Counted from the stretch's first letter, positions 40,639 through 50,769 are shown. The stretch is DNA of 64,000 nucleotides from Planococcus maritimus (GCF_001592825.1 NZ_LTZG01000001.1:868001-932000), one strand, 5' to 3'. Notes: generated by a model not told the origin, from the letters alone. Numbers and translations are program-made.

Positions 40639-41748
40639 CATTTCTTCTACATATTCAATTTGGTAATCCCCGTACTCATCGATTATCACGGTGTAACGTC
40701 GTTGGTGATCGATTGTGCCCGTCTCGCCGTCCGCTTCGTGATAATTGAACACGGCCCCTGCTTCGACATAGGCACGGTCGCCATCTATTTCGACGGAACT
40801 GACTTCCGGCACGACCGAATCAAACACCCGGCCATCTGAAGAATATTCTTTGACGACGCTGTCGACCGCTTCAACCGCCTGGCTTCCCGGCACCAAATAC
40901 GTGGAGTAGTAATTGAGCTCTTCTTCGTTCATGGAATACGGCAGCAAATCATAATAGGCTTCGATGAAACTCGACAGCAAAGCTTCGTCAAAATAGGCAT
41001 CCTTCACAGACGGTTCCACCAATTGCGAAGCCGGAAGCGGATCTGGGTTGTTCGCCCATGTATCCAGCAGGTCCTTTTTCAAATACAGCGGAATCGCATA
41101 GCCGATTTCCGGATTGTCTTCGAGCATGACCGAATTAATGCCTAGTACCTTTCCGGTGCTTGCATCCAGTAGCGGCCCACCACTTGAGCCTCTTTTGATG
41201 AGGGCATTCATTTCGTAAAGGTCGTTGTAGACGAAGACTTCCGAAAAATCGACCCCTGTGTTGGTGATTTCGCCTTCCGTTGCTGTGTTCGCCGCATTTT
41301 CAGGGCTGCCGATGGCGATGACCGGCGTCCCGCTATCCACCGGCTCTAGCTCCTGCTCAAGCGGGGCTTTTCCTGCTAGTTCTTCGACGCGGACCAGTGC
41401 TAGGTCTTCATCAAGCGATATGCCGATGACTTTTCCAGCAAACTCCTGCCCATCGCTATTGACGAGCGAAATAAATGTCGCATCACGGACGACATGTGCA
41501 TTCGTCAAAATATCGCCCTGGTCATTGTACAAGAAACCAGAACCTTGTTCGAAATCGGTATAGATCGTGTAGACATGTGTTTTGGCGTTCGCAATCATGG
41601 CCCCTTTTTCTTGTGCGACCGTATCAACCGGTGAATCTCCCTGTTCAGTTTCTGCCTCCGGCGGCGCTTCGGTAGCCGTCCCTCCACAAGCCGCTAGGAT
41701 CATCGCTGACAGGAAAACTACCAGCCATTGCATCATCCGTTTTTCCAT
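40636..41748 (-). CDS. Trypsin-like serine protease lipoprotein
   Basis: A 370-residue lipoprotein (signal VVFLSAMILAACGG, lipobox LAAC). The protease domain has GSGFLYNDQGDILTNAHVV (His), LDEDLALVRVE (Asp) and MNALIKRGSSGGPLLDASTG (Ser), the HtrA/S1C triad. There is no PDZ domain; instead a C-terminal domain of about 130 residues (YYDLLPYSMNEEELNYYSTY to DYQIEYVEEM) looks like an NTF2-type fold, as in some Bacillus membrane regulators. It would act at the outer membrane face. The ribosome binding site is weak. Confidence 0.85.
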   Translation of the reverse strand: MEKRMMQWLVVFLSAMILAACGGTATEAPPEAETEQGDSPVDTVAQEKGAMIANAKTHVYTIYTDFEQGSGFLYNDQGDILTNAHVVRDATFISLVNSDGQEFAGKVIGISLDEDLALVRVEELAGKAPLEQELEPVDSGTPVIAIGSPENAANTATEGEITNTGVDFSEVFVYNDLYEMNALIKRGSSGGPLLDASTGKVLGINSVMLEDNPEIGYAIPLYLKKDLLDTWANNPDPLPASQLVEPSVKDAYFDEALLSSFIEAYYDLLPYSMNEEELNYYSTYLVPGSQAVEAVDSVVKEYSSDGRVFDSVVPEVSSVEIDGDRAYVEAGAVFNYHEADGETGTIDHQRRYTVIIDEYGDYQIEYVEEM

Positions 41749-41860
41749 CGTCTCAACCCGCTTCCATTATTGTGAGTTCATTATAGCAACCACCAATTCA
41801 AAAAGAAAAGGCTTGCAACGCTTGTTTTGATAAGTTTTTGGAAAGAACATTTTTTCACAC

Positions 41861-41897
41861 AAAAAGGCTGGGGGAGCAGATGCTCTCCCAGCCTTTA
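41861..41897 (-). terminator. Terminator of the nuclease gene
   Basis: AAAGGCTGGG and CCCAGCCTTT with inner AGCA/TGCT pairing, followed leftward by TTTGTGTG. Confidence 0.8.
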
Positions 41898-41907
41898 ATC
41901 CGTTTAC

Positions 41908-44900
41908 TTATCTTCTGTTCTTCACCAATCGCCCTCTGTTCGTGACGACCGTGTAATTGCCGAGCTCTTTGACTTCAAGTGTGAAGGTCGAGCCGTTTTT
42001 GCTGCCTTTCATGATTTGCCATCTGCCACGCTTGTCAACGTATGAACCGAACTGGACCCGGACACTTGCATCAGTTGCGAATCTCAACTGCACCGTGTCG
42101 TCAAATTTCATATCCAGTTCCGTACCTGAAGCATTCAACACCGCGATATCAAACTGGCTAGTCAACGTCGGGCGGAACCCAACCAGCTTAGCATCATCAG
42201 CCTCGAATGAGAGTGTCATGCCTTGAGGCGTTTTTTGTGCCAATTGTTTCAAGTTTTTCGGAGTCAAAGTCAAAATCATGTTTTCCAATTCCACGCGCAA
42301 ATTCTTGCCGCTGTTTAACACTTGCGTGAAGATCTCGTCGGAGAAATGGATATCCAGCTTGCCTTCTTCATCGAAGTCAGCTGCTTTAACGACCGCTGAA
42401 AACTCCGTGTATTCCGGTTTAGCTTGTTGCTGGCCTGGTACTTGTGGTTTGTCGAACGTAATCTGTGCCAGAAGCGGGTCATGGTCTGATGCACGTCCAT
42501 GCTCTTCCATGAACATCGAGTTGATATGGACCATGTCGAGTTCTGTATGGTCTGCCAAATTATTCGTTACTAGCAAGTGATCCAGTACTTGCGTATTGCC
42601 TTGGTAATGATACGAGAAACGATCGTCTTCTGGCACATCGTTGACTTTATTCGTCAAGATGTCACCTTGAAGTGCTTCCAGTGCCGGCGTGAATTCGAAA
42701 TCATTCATATCGCCAGTAACGACGACATTCAGTTCCGGATTCACTTCGAGCCCTTGTTCGATAAAGCCATTGATGGCATGTGCCAATTCAATGCGTTCAA
42801 CTTCCGATTTGAATTCAGGTGGCTGGTTTTGCCCCATCAATCCTTGATCTCCGCCTTTGGAGTTCAAATGCGTTGCGATGACGACAATTTCTTCGCCTTG
42901 GAATTCAAATTGTGCTGCGAGTGGTTTACGTGTGCCAGGCATCGGGATTGGCTGGACGCGTCCTGGGTTCAAGGCAAGATCGCCTGATTCCGTCCACGAG
43001 TTGTCTTGTGTAGCTGTTCCTTTCGTGCCCTCAGCAAGTGTTACGCGTTCTGGGTTGTACAAGAAACCGACGCGGATGTTCCCGCCTGGCTGTCCGCCGT
43101 CTTGGTTGTATTCCGGTGCGATGTCTGTCCAAGCGTACGTTGGGCCGCCTGCTGTTTGGATGTCTTTGATAAGACGCTCATAAGAAGCGGTAGCGTCAGC
43201 GTTGCCAGATGCAATCGGGCCATCGCTGTCTTGAACTTCGATCATCGAGATGACATCTGGTGAGTTCAAATCATTAACAAATGATTCTGCAATGCGCTGT
43301 GCTTTTTCGTTCGTTGTGTGGCTCGGGTCTGCAGAGAAGTTTTCGACGTTATAAGCCGCAACCGTCAATTTATCGTCCGCATTCTCAATCCATGTTTCTT
43401 CCGGTCGTGTGCCGCCGTCTACAATGGCCGGCACTTTCGTTACATCCGTCCAGATCTGGTAGTTGCCAAATCCGTAGCCAAGAACGCCGACCGGCATTTC
43501 AGCGAAAGTATCGCCTGCTTTTGCGACGAGGTCTTCACTTGTTTGGATTTTTACGCGTTCCGGGTTGAAGTCGTCTTCTTCAAGCAAGATTCCGCCTTGT
43601 TTATGGAATTCGTTGTTTGTTGCATGTTTCGATACGACAAATACTTCGCCGTAGTCTTGCGGGCCAACGATTTGTGCATCCGCTACGCCGACACGCATCA
43701 ATTCAAGGGATTCCCAGAAATCGATGCCGTCTTCTTCTGGCTGGAATTCCGTCAAGCCGTCGTTGTCGATATTTTGTGTAGGCGGGAATACATCTTCACC
43801 GATCACGATCGGTTCAGGAAGAGCTGTCGTACCTGTTTTCACGACATCTGTTGAACGGATGCGCGTGACAGGCAAATCGTTTTCTTTCATATCGGAATAG
43901 CCGCTATAGAACCATTCTTCCACTGTTCCTGCGACCGATACTACATCCCCGACAGCCAAGCTGCTTGATGCAGAGGATTTGTTGACGATAATCGCTTCTG
44001 ATGTTGTCCAGTCGCCGTCATCATTGGTATCTTGAATGACAAAGTTCGCACCATTATAGAAATGCGTAATGACACCTGTTACGTCTTTCACATTGGCATT
44101 TTCATAAGTTGAGTAATGCCCTTGCCCTTGAATGTCGCGGATTTTCAAGTCCTTAGTTTTCAGGACCGTGTAGCGGAATGAAAATACTTCCGATGTTTCA
44201 TCTGAGATAGCGATCGCTTTGATGGCCGTATCTTTTGTTAAAACGATCGGCTGCGTATAAACCGCGCTGCTTGCAGTCGGTGTTGAACCGTCTGTTGTGT
44301 AATGGATTACAGCATCGTCCCATCCGCTGGCAAGTGTAATTTCAGTTCCTTCCGAAACGACGCCTGGGAAGATGTCTGCATACACAGCCGGTTTGTTGAC
44401 AAGTTCAAAGCTCTCAAATCCAAGCGTCTTCACTTGGTAAGTCGAATTGAATTTAGAAGCGATGCCTGATAGGTAAATCAAGTCGCCTTCTTTGTAGCGT
44501 TTGGTAAAGTCTTCGAACGTCACCCCATTGCGGTTATCATTGCGAACGACGACTTGCTCGTCGTTTTCGGCAACTGCCGTAAATTCGAACGTTCCATATG
44601 CGTTAACGGATTGTAAGTTGGTGATTTTGACGCGTTCAATCGAAATGCGTTCTCCTTGCGTGTCTTCATTGACACCTGCTGGTGAAATCACTTGTGCTTT
44701 TGGCAATTCATTGCCAGAAGACAAGACTTCTACCGTGTTTGGCTGTAACTGAAGTTCACCGCCATACTCAGACACAGTGCCCACTAAGCGGACCTTATCG
44801 CCTGCAGTAACTGTTGCGCTGGACGTATAAACATAAATTCCAGCTGTTTCATCCTGCACATAGAAAGCGTTGCCGCCCCACAAACCAGTTTCCGTTGTGA

Positions 44901-45408
44901 CGGTTGCTTCCAACGAGATCAAGCCTTCTGAACCGCGAGCTTCCTGGACACTGTCTACAGGTGTCGCTGTCGGTGGCTCTTCGCCTTCAGACAAAATCGT
45001 GAAAGCCGTTGGAGATTTCAAGCCTGCTGTCGTGAAATAAGCTTCCAGTGAACCCGTGATCGTGACTTCGGCTTTGAAATTCGACGGGTTGTCGACCAAG
45101 TTCAAGCCTGAACGAATTGAACCGGACGGCAATTGAACTGGCAAGATTTTCGTCGGATCGGTTTCATCCGGTGAATCTGCCAACCCTAAATTGCTCGCTG
45201 TCGTGAAAGGAGCCTCTTGATCGTAGCTCGTTTTGCTGCTGGCAGTGCCAACAATAAAGCCTCTCACCGTTGCTGTGCCTGTATTGTTTTCTATGGCTTG
45301 TGCCACCGAAATGGTTTCGGCCGCATCGGCTGTTGCTGCATAAGGCAACACAGCGGATAAAGCCAATAGGAGACTCAAAAAGATTTTGCTGAACGCGCTT
45401 TTTGCCAC
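41908..45408 (-). CDS. Large secreted multidomain nuclease (EEP family)
   Basis: 1166 residues with a Sec signal peptide (IFLSLLLALSAVLPYAATADA). Then: a DUF6359-like domain (TISVAQAIENNTGTATVRGF), OB-fold segments (SLEATVTTETGLWGGNAFYV, GDKVRLVGTV), a chitobiase-C-terminal-like domain (VIHYTTDGSTPTASSAVYTQ), a second OB region, and an exonuclease-endonuclease-phosphatase domain from about residue 690 (LTVAAYNVENFSAD, VISMIEVQD, VVIATHLNSKGGDQG, VVTGDMNDFEF, RASDHDPLLAQI), with all metal and catalytic residues. It probably degrades extracellular DNA/RNA. The C-terminus has no LPXTG or CWB2. GTG start behind GAGGAG. Confidence 0.88.
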   Translation of the reverse strand: MAKSAFSKIFLSLLLALSAVLPYAATADAAETISVAQAIENNTGTATVRGFIVGTASSKTSYDQEAPFTTASNLGLADSPDETDPTKILPVQLPSGSIRSGLNLVDNPSNFKAEVTITGSLEAYFTTAGLKSPTAFTILSEGEEPPTATPVDSVQEARGSEGLISLEATVTTETGLWGGNAFYVQDETAGIYVYTSSATVTAGDKVRLVGTVSEYGGELQLQPNTVEVLSSGNELPKAQVISPAGVNEDTQGERISIERVKITNLQSVNAYGTFEFTAVAENDEQVVVRNDNRNGVTFEDFTKRYKEGDLIYLSGIASKFNSTYQVKTLGFESFELVNKPAVYADIFPGVVSEGTEITLASGWDDAVIHYTTDGSTPTASSAVYTQPIVLTKDTAIKAIAISDETSEVFSFRYTVLKTKDLKIRDIQGQGHYSTYENANVKDVTGVITHFYNGANFVIQDTNDDGDWTTSEAIIVNKSSASSSLAVGDVVSVAGTVEEWFYSGYSDMKENDLPVTRIRSTDVVKTGTTALPEPIVIGEDVFPPTQNIDNDGLTEFQPEEDGIDFWESLELMRVGVADAQIVGPQDYGEVFVVSKHATNNEFHKQGGILLEEDDFNPERVKIQTSEDLVAKAGDTFAEMPVGVLGYGFGNYQIWTDVTKVPAIVDGGTRPEETWIENADDKLTVAAYNVENFSADPSHTTNEKAQRIAESFVNDLNSPDVISMIEVQDSDGPIASGNADATASYERLIKDIQTAGGPTYAWTDIAPEYNQDGGQPGGNIRVGFLYNPERVTLAEGTKGTATQDNSWTESGDLALNPGRVQPIPMPGTRKPLAAQFEFQGEEIVVIATHLNSKGGDQGLMGQNQPPEFKSEVERIELAHAINGFIEQGLEVNPELNVVVTGDMNDFEFTPALEALQGDILTNKVNDVPEDDRFSYHYQGNTQVLDHLLVTNNLADHTELDMVHINSMFMEEHGRASDHDPLLAQITFDKPQVPGQQQAKPEYTEFSAVVKAADFDEEGKLDIHFSDEIFTQVLNSGKNLRVELENMILTLTPKNLKQLAQKTPQGMTLSFEADDAKLVGFRPTLTSQFDIAVLNASGTELDMKFDDTVQLRFATDASVRVQFGSYVDKRGRWQIMKGSKNGSTFTLEVKELGNYTVVTNRGRLVKNRR

Positions 45409-45463
45409 TAACTTTCACTCCTCAGGTAATTTATTGTCATACGAAACCATTATACTAAAAAAT

Positions 45464-45477
45464 TGTAAGCGTTTTAT
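45464..45477. promoter_or_regulatory. cre-like site upstream of the nuclease gene
   Basis: TGTAAGCGTTTTAT agrees with the cre consensus TGWAANCGNTNWCA at 12 of 14 positions and lies about 60 bp upstream of the start, just above a TATAAT. A closer match precedes the 5'-nucleotidase gene. Confidence 0.45.
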
Positions 45478-45775
45478 TAATAATTTGTAAATTCTAACTA
45501 TTAATACCCAAAATACTCATACAATTTACTTTTTTTAACTTTTTAATAGTCTGATCATTCTTTTTGTTTGAATTGTTTTTCAATACTTTTTCATCCACTT
45601 CTCGTAACGACCCAGTTATGAATTTTTCCGCAACATAATTCATTGAGAGACGTCTAAACAAGAGGATTCGTGATAAGATAGAAAAATGGAATTGGGAGAT
45701 TATTGCTCCTATATATAAGGAAAGAAATTGGTTTTGTTTTACCGCTTAACCATTTGAAGAAAGTAGGATTTTGTT
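45478..45775. other. Gene-free divergent intergenic region
   Basis: AT-rich sequence between the nuclease and flippase genes. It should hold both promoters, but I cannot assign a rightward one with confidence. Confidence 0.4.
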
Positions 45776-47302
45776 TTGGGCAGAAAACTCGCACTTACCG
45801 GCATTTTGTTTGTCATTGCGTCATTGTTTTTAAAAGTTTCCGGGCTTCTCCGGGATATGGTGATTGCCTATCAATTTGGCGATTCCTATCAATCAGCTGC
45901 GTATTTTGCAGCATTCGCTTTGGCAAATACTTTTATTTTATTTTTCACTACCGGCATGAAGAACGCATTCGTGCCAAGCTTTATCCACGCACAGGCGGAG
46001 GGCAAAGGCCATCACCATTTTTCACAGATCATTCGCGGGACGATGGTTTTCGGATTGATTGTTGCCGTTATCGGTGCATTCGTCTCTCCCGTCCTGTTGC
46101 CTTTATTGTTTCAGTTCCCCAACCTGCAACCTGATGTGCGAGCTGAGGCAATTGAATTGAGTGTTGCCTTGGCGATCATTTTCTTTATCGCTGTGTTCCT
46201 GGTGTCATTGAACGCAGTTTATGAGGCTTATCTTGACGCAGAAAGTAAATTCTCTCTGTCGGTCATCTCACAGACCATCGTCATCGGCAGCACCATTCTT
46301 AGCACGCTGTTGTTTGCAGATCAAATCGGCGCCTACTCAATGGCGTTTGGCTATTTGGCTGGTGCGTTGTTATCGTATATTGCCAAACGGCTCTGGTTCG
46401 TCCCTAAAGACAGCCACAAAGTCATCGGCAAACTCGATTGGGAAGAAATTAAGCCCTTTTCGATCATTTTCATCCCGGTTGCCATTACGGTGATGGTCGG
46501 CCAAGTCAATCTGACAATCGATAATATCTTTGCCAGCTCATTCAGCGATTCAGCGGTCAACTACGTAAACTACGCCAAAAACATCGTCCACTTCCCTCAA
46601 GCGATCATCGGCGTGACGATTGGGACGATCATCTTCCCGATTTTGGCGAAAGCCATTGCGAATGCCAATGAGAAAAGCTTCAAGCAAGGCATCGAATACG
46701 GATTGATGTTGACGCTTCTGGTTTTGCTGCCTGCTGTTGCGGGAATGATGTGGCTGATGCAAGATCTTATTACGATCGTTTACGAACGCGGCGCCTTTAC
46801 AGCGGATGCGACAACAGCCACTGCAAATGTCGGCTATCTGTATCTGGGATCGGTATTGTTCTTCAGTTTGCAAAACATTTTAAACAAAGCTTTCTATTCA
46901 AAGAAACAGGGACATGTCATTTTGCGCATTTCCTTATTCTCCATCGCACTCAATGTCGCATTGAACTTCCTGTTCATCGCCTTGCTTGATTCGTATTTAG
47001 CGATCCCACTCGCTTCGTCTGTCATGGCGCTCGTTTATTTTGCGCTTAACTGGGTCGTCTTCAACCGGACGCAAGGCAAGCTCAACTCTCGCTTTATCCT
47101 AAAAGACGCGGCGAAGATTTTTGCGGCGACCGCTGCGATGCTATTGGCTTTATGGCTCGCTTCCGGAATTCTCGAGGATCTCAATATCTATATCCGCTTC
47201 GGCCTGACTGCGATCGTCGGCGCCATTGTCTACGTCATCGCAGCTCTCGCCTTGAAAACGGAAATTGCGCGCTTCCTCATCAGCAAGCTTAGAAAATCAT
47301 AA
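45776..47302 (+). CDS. MurJ/MviN-like lipid flippase
   Basis: 508 residues, about 14 helices. LALTGILFVIASLFLKVSGL and LRDMVIAYQFGDSYQSAAYF at the N-terminus are typical of MurJ-like MOP-superfamily proteins, and YAKNIVHFPQAIIGVTIGTI is the central signature. It would flip undecaprenyl-linked precursors across the membrane. Located at the head of a polysaccharide cluster, it is more likely dedicated to that polymer than to lipid II. The start is TTG after GTAGGA. Confidence 0.85.
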   Translation: MGRKLALTGILFVIASLFLKVSGLLRDMVIAYQFGDSYQSAAYFAAFALANTFILFFTTGMKNAFVPSFIHAQAEGKGHHHFSQIIRGTMVFGLIVAVIGAFVSPVLLPLLFQFPNLQPDVRAEAIELSVALAIIFFIAVFLVSLNAVYEAYLDAESKFSLSVISQTIVIGSTILSTLLFADQIGAYSMAFGYLAGALLSYIAKRLWFVPKDSHKVIGKLDWEEIKPFSIIFIPVAITVMVGQVNLTIDNIFASSFSDSAVNYVNYAKNIVHFPQAIIGVTIGTIIFPILAKAIANANEKSFKQGIEYGLMLTLLVLLPAVAGMMWLMQDLITIVYERGAFTADATTATANVGYLYLGSVLFFSLQNILNKAFYSKKQGHVILRISLFSIALNVALNFLFIALLDSYLAIPLASSVMALVYFALNWVVFNRTQGKLNSRFILKDAAKIFAATAAMLLALWLASGILEDLNIYIRFGLTAIVGAIVYVIAALALKTEIARFLISKLRKS

Positions 47303-47317
47303 GGAGTTTTTCATATT

Positions 47318-48193
47318 ATGAAACAAGCATTAATGAAAAATGCCGCGCCGGTACTGAATCCGGCCATCAAAGCATCCTTGAAACGCTTTTACAAAGCGGA
47401 TAAACCGCTGACGCCGCTGGAACCGGCACAACGCGTGCTCGTATTTGCCCCACACATTGATGACGAAACGATCGGTCTCGGCGGAACGATTCGGCGCTAT
47501 GCCGATTCCGGCTCACAAGTCACGATCGCTATCGTCACCGATGGCAAAAACAGCAATGCCGCTCCTGTAGAAGCCGATGCCCTGGCCGAAACGCGCAAAC
47601 AAGAACTGCGTTCAATCCAGGATCTGCTTGGCTTTACGGACGTTCGTTATCTCGATTATCCCGACAGTGAAATCAAGCATGTCGCATCAAGCGAACGTTT
47701 TGTGGAGCTGATCGACGAAATCCAGCCGGATACGGTCTATACGACCAGCTTGATCGATGCCCACCCGGATCATGTGTACAGTGCCCATTTGGTAGCGGAT
47801 GCTCTGAAGCACTCAAAACATTCACCAAGCATTGTCCGCGAATATGAGATCAATTGCCCTGTCCCGCCTGAAGCGATCAATTGTATTATGGATATTAGCG
47901 ATCAATTCCCGCTGAAACAACGCGCAACAGAAGCATTTAAAAGCCAAGTCATCGCATTTGATGGATTTCTGGCGCTCGCTGAGATTAAAGCAGCTCAAAC
48001 AAAAGAAAGCCCACGCTATGTAGAAACTTTCATCGAGAACACACCGCAGCGATTCATCGAAGCGGCTGATCGCTTGAAAACTGGCGACCGCCAATACGAA
48101 AACCATTTCAAGCAAGCGAATCGCACCGTTACCTTATGGTGGGCAATTTTCAAGAACTTGAAATTGAAAAAGGCGATTTATCAAAGCCGCTAA
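47318..48193 (+). CDS. PIG-L/LmbE-family deacetylase
   Basis: 291 residues. RVLVFAPHIDDETIGLGGTI gives the HxDDE zinc site, and SLIDAHPDHVYSAH the third ligand region. PIG-L enzymes remove N-acetyl groups from GlcNAc-type sugars. The position between a flippase and a ligase suggests deacetylation of polymer sugars or their lipid-linked precursors. Begins 15 bp after the flippase stop behind AAGGAG, with no signal peptide. Confidence 0.88.
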   Translation: MKQALMKNAAPVLNPAIKASLKRFYKADKPLTPLEPAQRVLVFAPHIDDETIGLGGTIRRYADSGSQVTIAIVTDGKNSNAAPVEADALAETRKQELRSIQDLLGFTDVRYLDYPDSEIKHVASSERFVELIDEIQPDTVYTTSLIDAHPDHVYSAHLVADALKHSKHSPSIVREYEINCPVPPEAINCIMDISDQFPLKQRATEAFKSQVIAFDGFLALAEIKAAQTKESPRYVETFIENTPQRFIEAADRLKTGDRQYENHFKQANRTVTLWWAIFKNLKLKKAIYQSR

Positions 48194-48217
48194 TTATAAA
48201 TGCATTTGGAGGATATT

Positions 48218-49681
48218 ATGAACTTTTTTAAGAACGACAACGAAAAATGGTTTTGGCTCATCGCCTTGATCGCTATCATGTTAATCGCTTATTCTGAACT
48301 GGCCATCATCGGCTATGCTGTCACACTGGTGTTGTTCGCTTACGCATTCATCAATCCCAAGCACGGCATCCTGTTGCTGTTTGTCTATATACCGGTACGT
48401 GAATTTGTGACGCAATACAATCCGGCGCTCAGCTACTTGACGGAAGCCATCGTATTCGGTGCGCTGCTCAAAGTGTTTTGGATGAATCGCAAAACCGTCG
48501 GCAAGCTATTCCACTTCAAGAATTTCGAATATGCTTATTTCGCGTTTCTTGCCATCGGTTCGATTTCCGCTCTCATCACGGGCATCAGTCCCGTTCTCAT
48601 TGCAATGACTTTGCGTCAGTTCCTGCTCTTTTACTTGGTCTATTATGTGGTCTACCGTCTCGGGATCACTCGCAAAGACTTGGTCAACCTTGTCTGGATT
48701 TTTGTTTGGACTGCGATTTTGGTCATCATCCAGGCTATGGCTGAAAAGTTATCAATCCGCAACTTCTTCTTGCCTGAATCTTGGCAAGCTATGGCGTTAT
48801 CCGCCAAAAACCGCGTGCGCATTTACGGCATGCTCGGCAATCCGAACGTGCTCGGCATCTACTTGATGTTTGCGTTTATCGCCTTCTATTATGCGAAAAA
48901 TAAACTAAAAGAATTCAAACCGCTTTATATGGATATTTTGAATGTCCTGTTGGTCGGCATTCTGGTATTGACGTATTCGCGTGGTACTTGGTTAGGATTC
49001 TTGATCGCCGCAGTCGCTTTCTTAATCATGACGCGCAAAATGAGCGTGCTCATCGACTTTGTGAAGTACACGGCGATTGCCCTAGTAATTGTTGTACTGC
49101 CACTTAACTTGCTGACGAACTTCATTGAAAGCACCGATGTCGGTTCCAAGAAAGTGACCAATATCCAGCAATTTGATGTTGGCGGCGAATCCGGATTCCG
49201 CGATCGCATCGGCAGTACTTTTAGCGAAGACACGGTCACTGGCAGCCAAAGTTCAGGCCGCTTGTTTATCGTCAAAACTGGATTTGAAGTTTTCAAGGAC
49301 AACCCAATTATCGGGACCGGGTTTGCCACGTTTGGCGACTCTACTACCCTATCGAACGGTTCACCCATTTACCGTGAATACGAAATCGGCCATAAATTCT
49401 ATTCCGATAACCAGTATATTCAAATCATCGTCCAAACCGGCGTACTTGGTGTCATCGCCTTTGCCGCCTTCTTATTGCTGATGCTTTGGCGTTACGCGAA
49501 AAAGCATAAAGAAAGCTACCTATACTCTCTTACTGCCAGCATCTTGCTCGGCGCATATTTCATGGGCCTTGTCTATAACCTATGGGAATCCGATATCTTC
49601 GGCCTGGCGTTCTTCGCGCTTCTTGCGGCTGCGTCTCGCCGTGAAGATTTCGGGCTGCAAGATGACGGTGACACTTTATGA
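48218..49681 (+). CDS. O-antigen ligase/Wzy-like membrane protein
   Basis: About 487 residues, 10-12 helices. LGNPNVLGIYLMFAFIAFYY, VLTYSRGTWLGFLIAAVAFL and the long extracellular loop with NPIIGTGFATFGDSTTL are the Wzy_C signature (conserved Arg in SRG and G-x-G-F). It polymerises or transfers glycan chains from a lipid carrier outside the membrane. The ATG at 48218 follows TTGGAGG. It overlaps the next gene by 4 bp (ATGA). Confidence 0.9.
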   Translation: MNFFKNDNEKWFWLIALIAIMLIAYSELAIIGYAVTLVLFAYAFINPKHGILLLFVYIPVREFVTQYNPALSYLTEAIVFGALLKVFWMNRKTVGKLFHFKNFEYAYFAFLAIGSISALITGISPVLIAMTLRQFLLFYLVYYVVYRLGITRKDLVNLVWIFVWTAILVIIQAMAEKLSIRNFFLPESWQAMALSAKNRVRIYGMLGNPNVLGIYLMFAFIAFYYAKNKLKEFKPLYMDILNVLLVGILVLTYSRGTWLGFLIAAVAFLIMTRKMSVLIDFVKYTAIALVIVVLPLNLLTNFIESTDVGSKKVTNIQQFDVGGESGFRDRIGSTFSEDTVTGSQSSGRLFIVKTGFEVFKDNPIIGTGFATFGDSTTLSNGSPIYREYEIGHKFYSDNQYIQIIVQTGVLGVIAFAAFLLLMLWRYAKKHKESYLYSLTASILLGAYFMGLVYNLWESDIFGLAFFALLAAASRREDFGLQDDGDTL

Positions 49682-50682
49682 TTCGCCTATATCAAGCCGG
49701 AGATGAACTCGGCATCAATGAGCTTTACGAAAAAGTATTCGGTAAAAAACGCTCGCTTGCTGAATGGCAATGGAAGTTCGAAACCTTTCCTGAGGGCGCC
49801 ACAATCGTTATTTTTGAAGAAGATGGCCACATTAACGGCCATGCGGCTTTTTTGAAGCTGACGGCGCGTCAGCAGGGCCAGGAACTTGTTCTCGGTGAAC
49901 GGGTCGACATCATGGTCGATCCGGAAGCACAGGGACGCGGCATTTATAAACAGATCGTTTCTCGCATGATTCAGGAATGTAAAGCTGAAGGGATAGACAT
50001 TCTTTACGGCTTCCCTGCTGAGACAGCGAAACAAGTGTTTTTGAAGGTCGCCGACGGCAAAGACCTCGGGAATGTCCCGCGCTTTTTGGCCGTCAACAAA
50101 CCTGGAGCTTTGCTTGCGGCCAAGGTCGGCAAGTTACAGGCGATTCAGTCGCCGCTCGACAAAGCGTTCTCAGTCAGCATTCCGAAAAAGAGCACGCATC
50201 AATTGCGCGAGCTTGGCGATCGCTTGTCCGTAGCTGAAATGTTGTACGGCCGTTTTGAAAAACAGTACCCTCTCCACACCAAGCGAAGCAGCGGCTATTT
50301 GCAGCGTCGGTTCCTGGATCATCCGACAAAGGATTATCAGGTGTATACCTTGGAGCAAAATGGTTATGCTGAAGGATATTGCGTTCTGCACGACGAAACG
50401 AAAGCGAACGGCGTCACCTTTACCACGATTGTTGATTTGTTTGGTCCGAACGATGAAGCGATTATTGCGGATCAATTGAAGGCCATTCGCCGTTTCACGA
50501 AAGCGGATGCGCTCAATTGTTGGGCGGTGCCCGATAGCCCGCGTTATCGTGCTTTGAAGAAAGCTGGATTTTTCCATATCAATAGCCCAATGCCATTTGT
50601 GATTAAGGATTTCACTGGCACTGGCAGTTATGATGAACTGGCTGATTGGCATTTGTCGCAGTCGGATGTGGATTCGTATTAA
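49678..50682 (+). CDS. GNAT-family transferase in the polysaccharide cluster
   Basis: 334 residues with an N-terminal GNAT core (VLGERVDIMVDPEAQGRGIY as motif A, then KQIVSRMIQECKAEGIDILY) and a second GNAT-like half (RRFLDHPTKDYQVYTLEQNG) that also has acyltransferase character. Overlapped by 4 bp with the ligase gene, so translationally coupled. It may acylate an amine freed by the deacetylase next to it, giving a deacetylation-acylation pair; this is inference. A terminator follows. Confidence 0.85.
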   Translation: MIRLYQAGDELGINELYEKVFGKKRSLAEWQWKFETFPEGATIVIFEEDGHINGHAAFLKLTARQQGQELVLGERVDIMVDPEAQGRGIYKQIVSRMIQECKAEGIDILYGFPAETAKQVFLKVADGKDLGNVPRFLAVNKPGALLAAKVGKLQAIQSPLDKAFSVSIPKKSTHQLRELGDRLSVAEMLYGRFEKQYPLHTKRSSGYLQRRFLDHPTKDYQVYTLEQNGYAEGYCVLHDETKANGVTFTTIVDLFGPNDEAIIADQLKAIRRFTKADALNCWAVPDSPRYRALKKAGFFHINSPMPFVIKDFTGTGSYDELADWHLSQSDVDSY

Positions 50683-50691
50683 GTAATGTAT

Positions 50692-50729
50692 GCCCTTCTT
50701 CCGGGATTCCGGTTGGAGGGCTTTTTTTG
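50692..50729 (+). terminator. Terminator of the polysaccharide cluster
   Basis: GCCCT and AGGGC flank an inner TCCGG/CCGGT pair, followed by seven T. Confidence 0.82.
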
Positions 50730-50769
50730 GTTTGTGGGGAATCGCTTCCCGGGACTGGTGTGGGTGTAG

